Shown: positions 51,901 to 58,846 of the stretch, piece after piece
Layout of the letters: every line of letters begins with the position of its first letter
Numbering within the stretch: position 1 is the first letter of the stretch
Origin: Planococcus chinensis
GTDB taxonomy: Bacteria; Bacillota; Bacilli; Bacillales_A; Planococcaceae
Direction: 5' to 3'
Assembly: GCF_020071995.1 (NCBI RefSeq)
Contig: NZ_JABWTK010000001.1
Span: 558,001 to 622,000 of the forward strand
Length of the DNA stretch: 64,000 nucleotides
Made by a program: the position numbers and the translations under genes
The notes under the pieces: model-generated
Seen by the model: the letters and a program-made list of their open reading frames with translations, nothing else
Told to the model about the DNA's origin: nothing
The model's database searches: none

Positions 51901-52444
51901 CAGGCTGTCGAGAAACATTCCATTCTTTAAGGCATTTCGCTCCAAGTGGACGCTTTCCGCGGGCCCGGCTTCAGTCGCTTCCATCGCGCTGCTTAGTCTA
52001 GGGTCTTCAGCTCGTGTCGCTCCGGCGCTTTGCTCCGTCACTGTTCACGCAGGAAACAAGACTGCGAAGAAGACTTAGACTTGTTTGCGACGAAGCTAGC
52101 GCAGCGATGCAACGCTCTTTCATGTTTCGAAGCTAGCGAAGCGATGCAGAAACAGGAACACAATGTTTGCCCTCGCCACTTTCCGCTACATTCGGCTCCC
52201 TCCTTTCATAAAGTTTTCTTTTTATTAGAAAGAGTTGAAGAGTATGTATGCTGTTTATTCATTGCTCTCTATCGATATGGAGCAAACCAGCGAAGACGCC
52301 TGCGGGAAAGCGAGACAGCCGAGACCCCGCAAGACGCAAAGCGGCTGAGGAGGCTTGGCGCTCGCCCGCGGCAAGCGCAGCTGGTTTGCGGAATATCGGA
52401 GATATTCTAAGGGGGAATTTTTCTATATCTTTCTCAACAAGCTG
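51901..52444 (+). repeat. Intergenic repeat element E5 (longest, 544 bp)
   Basis: Ends are CAGGCTGTCGAGAAAC and the reverse complement of CAGCTTGTTGAGAAAG, as in E3. The first 110 bp are almost the same as in E3. A block at about 52018-52170, absent from E3, carries two copies of CGAAGCTAGCGNAGCGATGCA (about 52090 and 52130). The second half contains GAAAGCGAGACAGCCGAGACC and GGCGCTCGCCCGCGGC, the reverse complement of the E1 half, and ends AATATCGGAGATATTC as in E3. It lies between two genes of the same direction. No gene inside. Confidence 0.85.
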
Positions 52445-52477
52445 AAAACCATCCGCACATGATGCGGATGGTTTTTT
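52445..52477 (+). terminator. Right duplicate of the chromate-pair terminator
   Basis: AAAACCATCCG-CACATGATG-CGGATGGTTTTTT, retaining a six-T tail. Confidence 0.88.
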
Positions 52478-52531
52478 GTTTAGAGCAGATTTCTTTACAA
52501 TAATTGACCGACTCCTTATTATGGGGTAATG

Positions 52532-52548
52532 CGGACAAAGATTGTCCG
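52532..52548. promoter_or_regulatory. Operator-like inverted repeat upstream of the Rrf2 gene
   Basis: CGGACAAAGATTGTCCG has perfect 7-bp arms around AGA. It lies next to a weak promoter (TTGACC 52504-52509, TAATGC 52527-52532) and suggests autoregulation by the Rrf2 protein. Confidence 0.6.
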
Positions 52549-52573
52549 GGTTATCAGGATTGAGGTGAACTCC

Positions 52574-53056
52574 ATGCACATGAAAACAGGCGTTGAACAA
52601 TCGGTTTACGCCATACTTTTACTGAATATGCTTCCGGAAAAGGCTGTGTTGCCAGGCGAAGCGATCAGCCAGCAATTGAATGTTTCCACGAGCTATTTCC
52701 AGAAGCTGCTGCGCAAGCTGGTCAGTGCGGATTTGATTGCCTCCGTGCCTGGAGTAAAAGGCGGCTTTAAATTAAAGAAAAAACCCGAAGACATTTGTGT
52801 GTACGATATATATTTGGCAATCGAAGGGCGGCAGTCGCTTTATTCGCCGAGCGGCATTTTAGGCGACATGCTGGAGCTTGAACAAGAGGAAGATTGCTGT
52901 TTGCTGTCTGACTTGATGGAAGAAGCGGAGACTGCCTGGAAGTCGGTTATGAAGCGAGAAACGATTGCCACCTTGGCTGAGAAAATGACAGAACAACGTT
53001 TTTTGCCAAAAACAGAAACATTGAAGCAATGGCTCCAGGAAAAAATGGTTGCCTGA
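52574..53056 (+). CDS. Rrf2 family transcriptional regulator
   Basis: A 160-residue Rrf2-type winged-helix protein: EQSVYAILLLNMLP, recognition region ISQQLNVSTSYFQKLLRKLV, then SVPGVKGGFKL, the family wing. The usual three-Cys Fe-S cluster motif is not present; only EEDCCLL near residue 112-118 holds Cys. It may therefore sense redox by thiols or be ligand-free. GAGGTGAACTCC precedes ATG 52574; the longer frame begins inside the operator. The following DUF896 gene may be co-transcribed. Confidence 0.9.
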   Translation: MHMKTGVEQSVYAILLLNMLPEKAVLPGEAISQQLNVSTSYFQKLLRKLVSADLIASVPGVKGGFKLKKKPEDICVYDIYLAIEGRQSLYSPSGILGDMLELEQEEDCCLLSDLMEEAETAWKSVMKRETIATLAEKMTEQRFLPKTETLKQWLQEKMVA

Positions 53057-53077
53057 GATAACGGAAGGGTGAAGGTC

Positions 53078-53302
53078 ATGATTGCAAGCATTTCCCGCAT
53101 TAATGAATTGGCAAAAAAATCTAAAGAAGCCGGCTTGACGCCAGCTGAAAAAGTGGAGCAGCAAGTGCTCCGGGAAGATTACCTCCGGGAAATCCGCGGG
53201 CAAATCGAAAATACGGTCACCAGCTTGAAAGTACTGGATCCTTTAGGCGATGATGTAACGCCTGAAAAAGTGAAGAACGAAAAGAAGCTCCGCCAGCAAT
53301 AA
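53078..53302 (+). CDS. DUF896 family protein (YnzC-like)
   Basis: A 74-residue two-helix protein: ISRINELAKKSKEAGLTPAE, then EQQVLREDYLREIRGQIENT and LDPLGDDVTPEKV, matching the B. subtilis YnzC pattern from recall. The family has a helical hairpin structure and no proven function. The B. subtilis gene lies in an SOS operon, but here the neighbour is an Rrf2 gene. ATG 53078 follows GGAAGGG; GTG 53069 is on the ribosome site itself. Confidence 0.9.
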   Translation: MIASISRINELAKKSKEAGLTPAEKVEQQVLREDYLREIRGQIENTVTSLKVLDPLGDDVTPEKVKNEKKLRQQ

Positions 53303-53367
53303 GAAGGAATTATACACAGACAAGCTTCTTAATCCCATAAACTAATTAAAGAAAGATGTGAAAATAG

Positions 53368-54246
53368 ATGAATGATTATTTAGTAAGAGCTTTGGCTTAT
53401 GATGGACAAGTACGTGCTTATGCGGCGCGGACAACGCAAACGGTAGGAGAAGCGCAGCGCCGCCATTATACGTGGCCGACCGCTTCAGCCGCTCTTGGCC
53501 GTTCGATGACTGCCAGTGTGATGCTTGGCGCCATGATGAAAGGCGAAGAAAAATTGACGATTAAAATCAACGGCGGCGGTCCGTTGGGGACGATTCTGGT
53601 GGATGCGAATGCTAAAGGCGAAGTCCGGGGCTATGTTTCGAATCCGCAGACGCATTTTGACCTGAACGAACAAGGGAAACTCGATGTCAGACGGGCAGTC
53701 GGCACCGAAGGGACACTGTCGGTTTCAAAAGACATCGGCTTAATGCAGCCGTTTGTCGGACAAGTGCCGATTGTATCCGGTGAACTTGGAGAAGATTTTA
53801 CGCATTATATCGTAACGTCTGAACAAGTGCCGTCATCTGTCGGCGTTGGAGTTATTGTGAATCCGGATAACACTATCCAGGCTTCAGGCGGTTTTATCAT
53901 CCAGCTATTGCCGGGGACAAGCGAAGAAGTGATCAGCCAGATTGAGCAGCGTTTGTCGGAAATCCCGACGATCTCCAATATGGTCCGTGATGGAATGACG
54001 CCGGAAGAGATTTTGGAAAAAGTGCTCGGCAATAACAATTTAAAAGTGCTCGATAATATGCCTGTCCAGTTCCAGTGCCAATGTTCAAGAGACCGCATCC
54101 ACAATGCAATCGTGAGCCTTGGTACGGCAGAAATCCAGGACATGATCGACACCGATGGCCAGGCAGAAGCACAATGCCATTTCTGCAATGAAAACTACCT
54201 CTTCACAAAAGAAAATTTGGAAGACATGCTGGAAACAATCAACTGA
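53368..54246 (+). CDS. hslO: Redox-regulated chaperone Hsp33
   Basis: A 292-residue holdase that is activated when its zinc is lost on oxidation. The N-terminal domain has [21 protein letters not shown], and [20 protein letters not shown] lies near 70. The C-terminal zinc site CQC ... CHFC is complete (about residues 238-271). The ribosome site AAAGAAAGATG is weak. Single gene with a terminator; no hrp partner nearby. Confidence 0.97.
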   Translation: MNDYLVRALAYDGQVRAYAARTTQTVGEAQRRHYTWPTASAALGRSMTASVMLGAMMKGEEKLTIKINGGGPLGTILVDANAKGEVRGYVSNPQTHFDLNEQGKLDVRRAVGTEGTLSVSKDIGLMQPFVGQVPIVSGELGEDFTHYIVTSEQVPSSVGVGVIVNPDNTIQASGGFIIQLLPGTSEEVISQIEQRLSEIPTISNMVRDGMTPEEILEKVLGNNNLKVLDNMPVQFQCQCSRDRIHNAIVSLGTAEIQDMIDTDGQAEAQCHFCNENYLFTKENLEDMLETIN

Positions 54247-54251
54247 TAAGA

Positions 54252-54287
54252 GAACCATCCGCTGGAAGTAAAAGCGGATGGTTTTTT
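54252..54287 (+). terminator. Terminator of hslO
   Basis: AACCATCCGCT-GGAAGTAAA-AGCGGATGGTT with six T. The AACCATCCG/CGGATGGTT stem is the same as in the two terminators around E5. Confidence 0.92.
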
Positions 54288-54309
54288 ATGTTATCTTCAA
54301 AAAAAGCTT

Positions 54310-54337
54310 TTGATTGGTATTCCTTCTAGATTATGAT
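54310..54337 (+). promoter_or_regulatory. Promoter of mhqD
   Basis: TTGATT (54310-54315), a 16-bp spacer and TATGAT (54332-54337). Confidence 0.65.
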
Positions 54338-54342
54338 ATATT

Positions 54343-54360
54343 TATCTTGAATTCGAGATA
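54343..54360. promoter_or_regulatory. MhqR-type operator
   Basis: TATCTTGAATTCGAGATA is a near-perfect 18-bp palindrome. It matches the B. subtilis MhqR box as recalled (TATCTCGAATTCGAGATA) with one change, and covers the start region of the promoter. Confidence 0.75.
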
Positions 54361-54428
54361 AGTTTTAGCTGCTGTGATTTAGGGAAAAGAAACCCGTGAA
54401 GCAGCTCCACTATTAGGAGGTATATTTT

Positions 54429-55031
54429 ATGAAACATATTTTTCAGCAAGGTTCTAACCCGTCAAAACCGACTTTTCTAGTATTGCACGGAACAGGAGGC
54501 AATGAGCATGACCTCATGCCGATTGCTACGCATATTGACCCGGAAGCTTCCGTTTTAAGTGTTCGCGGCAATGTATCGGAAAACGGCATGCCGCGGTTTT
54601 TCAAACGCCTTTCGGAAGGCGTGTTTGATATGGAAGATTTAAAAGCGCGTACAGAAGAACTGAACCAATTTATTGCAACAGCAGCTGGAGAACATGGCTT
54701 TGACCGCAGCAATGTCATTGCCATCGGCTATTCAAACGGCGCTAACATTGCGGCCAATTTATTGTTTACTTATTCGGATGCATTGAAAGGGGCAATTCTG
54801 CATCATCCGATGGTGCCGAACCGCGATACGCAGTTGCCTAATTTGTCAGGGGTGCCGGTATTCATTGCAGCAGGGACGAATGATCCCATTTGCCCGGCCG
54901 AGGAATCGACTGATTTGAAGGAACTGCTTCAAAATGCAGGCGCAATGGTAAAACTGCATTGGGAAAACTACGGCCATCAATTGACTATGCCGGAAGTGGA
55001 AGCAGCAAAAGCCTGGTATGATCAACTATAA
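54429..55031 (+). CDS. mhqD: Alpha/beta hydrolase, carboxylesterase/phospholipase type (MhqD-like)
   Basis: A 200-residue serine hydrolase. HGTGGNEHDL supplies the oxyanion region near residue 19, the nucleophile elbow is GYSNGANIA near 98-106, the Asp lies in GTNDPICP near 150, and His in GHQLT near 181. B. subtilis MhqD (YodD) is induced by catechol and quinone stress through MhqR. The operator at 54343-54360 supports the same control. AGGAGGTATATTTT precedes ATG 54429. The mhqR gene is not in the window. Confidence 0.9.
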   Translation: MKHIFQQGSNPSKPTFLVLHGTGGNEHDLMPIATHIDPEASVLSVRGNVSENGMPRFFKRLSEGVFDMEDLKARTEELNQFIATAAGEHGFDRSNVIAIGYSNGANIAANLLFTYSDALKGAILHHPMVPNRDTQLPNLSGVPVFIAAGTNDPICPAEESTDLKELLQNAGAMVKLHWENYGHQLTMPEVEAAKAWYDQL

Positions 55032-55039
55032 AAATCCAT

Positions 55040-55069
55040 TCCCCTTGTAAAAACAAGGGGATTTTTTTG
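55040..55069 (+). terminator. Terminator of mhqD
   Basis: CCCCTTG-TAAAAA-CAAGGGG followed by ATTTTTTT. Confidence 0.88.
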
Positions 55070-55090
55070 AAGTTTAGGAGGAGAGGCGCT

Positions 55091-56056
55091 ATGCAAAATA
55101 ATCCAATGATTCAACAACAGCTCGAGGCCTGGATCCAGGAAAACAAAGGGCACGCTATATTGGGGACGACTGCGCAGTATATACCGGCACTCGGAAATGT
55201 CGATCCGAGTCTGCTTGGCATCTGCATGGTCGATGAAGACGGCCATTATTACTGCGCCGGAGACACTGACAAGGAATTTACGCTTCAAAGCATTTCAAAA
55301 GCGTTGACGTTTATCGCTTTAAGCTGTCATTACGGATTGGAATTTGTCCTCGAACGGGTAGATGTGGAACCGACGGGTGAAGCTTTCAATTCAATCATCC
55401 CTTTTGAGATCCATCGGCCGAACAAGCCGTTCAATCCGTTTATCAATGCAGGTGCCATCACTGTTTCTGCGCTATTGCCTGGGCCCACCAGCCAGAAGAA
55501 ATACGAATACTTGCTGTCATTTTTAGAAAGCCTCGTCGGCCATCCGCTAGAAATGGATCAGGAAGTGTATGATTCTGAATGGAAAACTTCGCACCGCAAC
55601 CGGGCATTGGCTTATTACTTAAAAGAAGCGAACTTTTTGGAGATTGAAGTGGAAGAGGCACTGGATATTTACATCAGCCAATGCTCCATTAAAATCAGTG
55701 TGAAGGATTTGGCGTTGATCGGATTGATCATTGCTTACGATGGATATAACCCCATTACAAAAGTGAAGCATTTCTCGGAAGAAATCGCCCAGGTGGCAAA
55801 AGTGCTGATGGTAACTTGCGGCATGTACAATTCATCAGGGAATTTTGCAGCTCATGTCGGCATTCCGGCAAAAAGCGGTGTGTCCGGCGGAATCTTGGCG
55901 GCGGTGCCGCCGAAACTGCATTCCCAAACTTATGAATTCCGGGCGGGGGCAGGCATCGGTGTTTACGGGCCGGCGATTGATGCTACTGGAAACAGTGCGG
56001 CAGGAACGATGATGCTCCGCCAAATTTCAAAAGAGTGGGATTTGAGCATATTTTAA
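55091..56056 (+). CDS. glsA: Glutaminase
   Basis: A 321-residue serine-dependent beta-lactamase-fold glutaminase converting glutamine to glutamate and ammonia. The catalytic Ser-x-x-Lys is SISK near residue 68-71. Substrate residues lie in NPFINAGAI, and the Tyr and Lys pattern FAAHVGIPAKSGVSGGI is the C-terminal signature near 256. GGAGGAGAGGCGCT lies before ATG 55091; the frame extends eight codons further but into the terminator tail. Single gene. Confidence 0.96.
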   Translation: MQNNPMIQQQLEAWIQENKGHAILGTTAQYIPALGNVDPSLLGICMVDEDGHYYCAGDTDKEFTLQSISKALTFIALSCHYGLEFVLERVDVEPTGEAFNSIIPFEIHRPNKPFNPFINAGAITVSALLPGPTSQKKYEYLLSFLESLVGHPLEMDQEVYDSEWKTSHRNRALAYYLKEANFLEIEVEEALDIYISQCSIKISVKDLALIGLIIAYDGYNPITKVKHFSEEIAQVAKVLMVTCGMYNSSGNFAAHVGIPAKSGVSGGILAAVPPKLHSQTYEFRAGAGIGVYGPAIDATGNSAAGTMMLRQISKEWDLSIF

Positions 56057-56061
56057 TATGG

Positions 56062-56099
56062 AAAGCCCGTGAACGATGAAGCGTTCACGGGCTTTTTTG
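56062..56099. terminator. Shared terminator of glsA and the minus-strand lipoprotein gene
   Basis: AAAGCCCGTGAACG-ATGAA-CGTTCACGGGCTTT-type stem with T tail; the TGA of the lipoprotein lies within the right arm. Confidence 0.9.
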
Positions 56100-56660
56100 T
56101 ACCGAACCGGTAATTTCTTTTACGTGAAATGCTAAGCTTTTAAGGTTTACAATGCATTCATATTTGTGTTCGTTTGCCCAATCCCTAAATTGCAAAGTGA
56201 CCAAATGGGAGCTGACCGATTTGATTTCCGGTGCAATGATGTCACCCGTTTCCTGATTTTCGAGTACCTGGGCAATTGCGGTGCTGATTCGCTGGCTTGT
56301 TTCGTCCTCGTGTTTGACAAGAGACAACAGGACGCCTTTTTCCGGAAGCTGACCGGTCGCTGTTTTGCTGGCTGTCAGGAATACGAGGTCTCCTGGCCGC
56401 AGTTCTTTCGGCTGAAGAGAGGCGCCTGAAACAGTCGTGAATGTCGATGCTGCTGTCACTTCATAATAAGTGCCGTCGATTAAAATGGCCTGATCGGAAG
56501 CAAGCTGCACCACACGCACCGAGCTGTAATCCACGGGTGGAGTTTTCAAGTTAACGGCTTTTGAAGGAGGAATGCTTTCGGAAGAAACAGGCTGGGGTGC
56601 ACAGCCTCCAAGTGCCATGGTAAAAAACAAGACAAAAAGGACCATTGCCAATTTTCCCAT
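56085..56660 (-). CDS. Small lipoprotein of unknown function
   Basis: A 191-residue exported protein. The signal peptide LAMVLFVLFFTMALGGC has a lipobox LGGC with Cys near residue 20, so the mature protein is anchored outside the membrane. The rest is a compact beta-rich domain (SVRVVQLASDQAILIDGTYYEV, LRPGDLVFL) of no recognised family. ATG 56660 lies behind AGGAGGAGAAGG. Divergent from a sigma-B-controlled stress gene. Its 3' end is fused with the shared terminator. Confidence 0.8.
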   Translation of the reverse strand: MGKLAMVLFVLFFTMALGGCAPQPVSSESIPPSKAVNLKTPPVDYSSVRVVQLASDQAILIDGTYYEVTAASTFTTVSGASLQPKELRPGDLVFLTASKTATGQLPEKGVLLSLVKHEDETSQRISTAIAQVLENQETGDIIAPEIKSVSSHLVTLQFRDWANEHKYECIVNLKSLAFHVKEITGSVQKSP

Positions 56661-56830
56661 ACCTTCTCCTCCTTTCAAAATCTATTATGATGATAGACGT
56701 TAGATTGGAAATAAAGTTACAAAAATGAAGAATATTTTCAAAATATTTTATAAATACGAAAGCAAGATATAAATCAATGATTTTCTGTCTGGCTTTCATG
56801 GTTTTTTTGGCCTATTCATTTGCCAAAAAT

Positions 56831-56855
56831 GTTTGAGAATATACGGGTCGGGTAT
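56831..56855 (+). promoter_or_regulatory. Sigma-B promoter of the stress-protein gene
   Basis: GTTTGA (56831-56836), a 13-bp spacer and GGGTAT (56850-56855) match the general-stress sigma-B consensus GTTTAA-N12-14-GGGTAT with one change. Confidence 0.8.
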
Positions 56856-56910
56856 TTCTTGAGTAGTAAGATTTTTCAACGATACACATCAAAAATTGGA
56901 GGTATCAAAA

Positions 56911-58353
56911 ATGGCCAGCAATAACTTTATGGGGACGTTTGATAACGAAACAGAAGTGTTGAGAAAAATCGAAGAACTGAAATCGCAAGGAATATCGGAA
57001 GACCATATGTACGTCATGGCTCATGACAAAGACCAGATTTCTATGGTCCGGGGGCGTACGGATGTAGATTACAAGTCTACTGAAGGCGGCGGCTGGATGG
57101 ATAAGTTCATGGGCTTTATGTCCGGGAATGAGCCTATCCGCCAAGCTTTCAACGACATGGGTGTAGACGGCAATGAAGCAGACCGTTACTATCAGGAAGT
57201 GCAAAACGGAAAAATCCTGCTGTTTGTAGACAAGGAAATTGGTGATTCCTATAACAACAGAACGGGAAGCGGCAGTTCTGCATATGGCGATCCAACAAGA
57301 AATACTTCGTCAGGTGCAGCATCAGGCATTATAGGCGCTGAAGATACTTCCCGCTATACAGGAGAAGATTCCGGTATGGTGGCTCGTGACGGCTTGACGG
57401 TGGATACCAATGAAGCGAACGATGTGAATTACCACTCAGGACGCAACTTAGTGGATTCTGACGAGACTTCTGCTTCTTCACGGCTGGACGACAGTGAATC
57501 AGCAGGAGTGGGCCGGAAGTCCGGAACAGGATTTGGCTTAGGAAGCGGAAGCAATGTCGACGACGTTCCTTCTCCTAGCCGGGATACAGGAGATTTTACT
57601 GCTACAAACGAAAGCCGGTACGGCGATACTGACCGCGCAGGCGGAATGGGTACAAGCGGCGGAGCGGCAGATGGCGTGGACCGGACCAGTACAAGCGGAG
57701 GCTTAACTAATGCAGGTGGCTTGGGAGCAGGCGGCCTTGGCGGAGGCACTGGCGGCGTCCGTGACACTCATAGTTCTACAGGAGATTTTACGGATCGTGA
57801 CCGCACCGACCGCGACTTTTTAGATTCAGATCGTGACCGGACAGATAGCGGCATGCTAGACCGTGACCGTACCGACCGCGATTTCACGGACACCGACCGG
57901 GACCGTATGGATACCGATCATGATTTTGCAGATTCCGATGAAGAGCGGCTGCGCCTTCATGAAGAACGCCTGCAGGTCAACAAGGACCGTGTGCAGACCG
58001 GTGAAGTAAATGTCGGCAAACGTGTTGTTGAAGACAATCAGACAATTGAAGTGCCGGTTGAGCGGGAAGAAGTCTATGTAGAACGCCGCCCGGTAAACGA
58101 AGAAGTTGATGGAGATTCCAATATTGGCAGAGATGCTTATCAAGAAGGAGACAACATCCATATTCCATTGACGGAAGAGCGGGTAAATGTCTCGAAAACA
58201 GATGTTGTCAGTGAAGAAATTGTAGTAGGCAAACGAAAAGTACAGGACACTGAAGTCGTCAATGAAACCGTCCGCAAAGAAGAAGCGGATATAGATGATG
58301 ACAGTGATTTGGGTACAGACGATTTTGACCGCAACCGGACAGATCGACGCTAA
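56911..58353 (+). CDS. General stress protein with GSP17M and DUF2382 domains and a long Asp/Arg/Gly linker
   Basis: A 480-residue protein. The N-terminal GSP17M-type domain (about 3-110) has FMGTFDNETEVLRKIEEL and YVMAHDKDQI. About 115-345 is a low-complexity linker rich in Gly, Ser, Thr and Asp, with repeated RDRTDRDF units near 290-340. The C-terminal DUF2382 (YsnF/AvaK) domain, about 350-465, has LRLHEERLQVNKDRVQTGEV and VPVEREEVYVERRPV. The family is linked to desiccation and general stress. Start ATG 56911 behind TTGGAGGT. A sigma-B promoter precedes it. It probably works as a hydrophilic, partly disordered protectant. Confidence 0.88.
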   Translation: MASNNFMGTFDNETEVLRKIEELKSQGISEDHMYVMAHDKDQISMVRGRTDVDYKSTEGGGWMDKFMGFMSGNEPIRQAFNDMGVDGNEADRYYQEVQNGKILLFVDKEIGDSYNNRTGSGSSAYGDPTRNTSSGAASGIIGAEDTSRYTGEDSGMVARDGLTVDTNEANDVNYHSGRNLVDSDETSASSRLDDSESAGVGRKSGTGFGLGSGSNVDDVPSPSRDTGDFTATNESRYGDTDRAGGMGTSGGAADGVDRTSTSGGLTNAGGLGAGGLGGGTGGVRDTHSSTGDFTDRDRTDRDFLDSDRDRTDSGMLDRDRTDRDFTDTDRDRMDTDHDFADSDEERLRLHEERLQVNKDRVQTGEVNVGKRVVEDNQTIEVPVEREEVYVERRPVNEEVDGDSNIGRDAYQEGDNIHIPLTEERVNVSKTDVVSEEIVVGKRKVQDTEVVNETVRKEEADIDDDSDLGTDDFDRNRTDRR

Positions 58354-58361
58354 AGCAAAAT

Positions 58362-58387
58362 CAGGGCGGGGATTTCCCCGCCTTTTT
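58362..58387 (+). terminator. Terminator of the stress-protein gene
   Basis: GGGCGGGG-ATT-TCCCCGCC followed by five T. Confidence 0.88.
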
Positions 58388-58442
58388 GTGTGGAAAAAAA
58401 GCGGGAATAGCGTATCATGAAAGTAAGGCAGGAGGGGTAAAG

Positions 58443-58649
58443 ATGGACGGCAAAAAAAGAAGCGACGTTAAACCGGGTTTGGAAGTCAATATTGTGTTAA
58501 AGCAGGATCAGCGAACCGGCAAGAAAACACGGGGGATTGTCAAAGACCTTTTGACGAATTCCGCTACGCATCCGCATGGCATTAAAGTAAGGCTTGAAGA
58601 CGGCCAGGTTGGACGCGTAAGCGAAATTCTCAGCAGCACTGACAAATAA
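58443..58649 (+). CDS. ywbE: YwbE family protein (DUF2196)
   Basis: A 68-residue basic protein with the YwbE pattern RSDVKPGLEVNIVLKQDQRTGK, then TRGIVKDLLTNSATHPHGIKVRL and VGRV. It is predicted to be a small beta-barrel, KOW-like fold, possibly nucleic-acid binding, without proven function. ATG 58443 follows AGGAGGGG; the longer frame's extra 19 residues contain the ribosome site. Confidence 0.9.
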   Translation: MDGKKRSDVKPGLEVNIVLKQDQRTGKKTRGIVKDLLTNSATHPHGIKVRLEDGQVGRVSEILSSTDK

Positions 58650-58659
58650 ATCATAAGCT

Positions 58660-58688
58660 AAAGGACCCGGATTAACGGGTCCTTTTTT
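58660..58688 (+). terminator. Terminator of ywbE
   Basis: AAGGACCCG-GATTA-CGGGTCCTT followed by T. Confidence 0.9.
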
Positions 58689-58846
58689 ATCCTTTTTTTA
58701 TGCTAGAATAGAGTATCGTTTATTTATTGAAGAAAATTTTTTTCAATTTGCCAATTGAACCTGCCAGACAGTTCCCGATAAATGCGGCGATAATCATACT
58801 GTCTGTTTAAATAAGATCATGCACTGAAAATGCGAAGGAGTATCGT

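Noticed and set aside
51901..52444. CRISPR-like array because of repeated short modules
   Set aside because: Modules are irregularly spaced, occur in both orientations and lack uniform spacers; no cas genes nearby.
1625..52444. Group IIC intron-like insertions, which also target terminators
   Set aside because: No domain V or VI-like end, no reverse transcriptase frame, and group II introns do not duplicate the target hairpin.
52030..52600. Frames of 65-126 codons inside E5
   Set aside because: Same repeat-derived artefacts; no homologous protein pattern.
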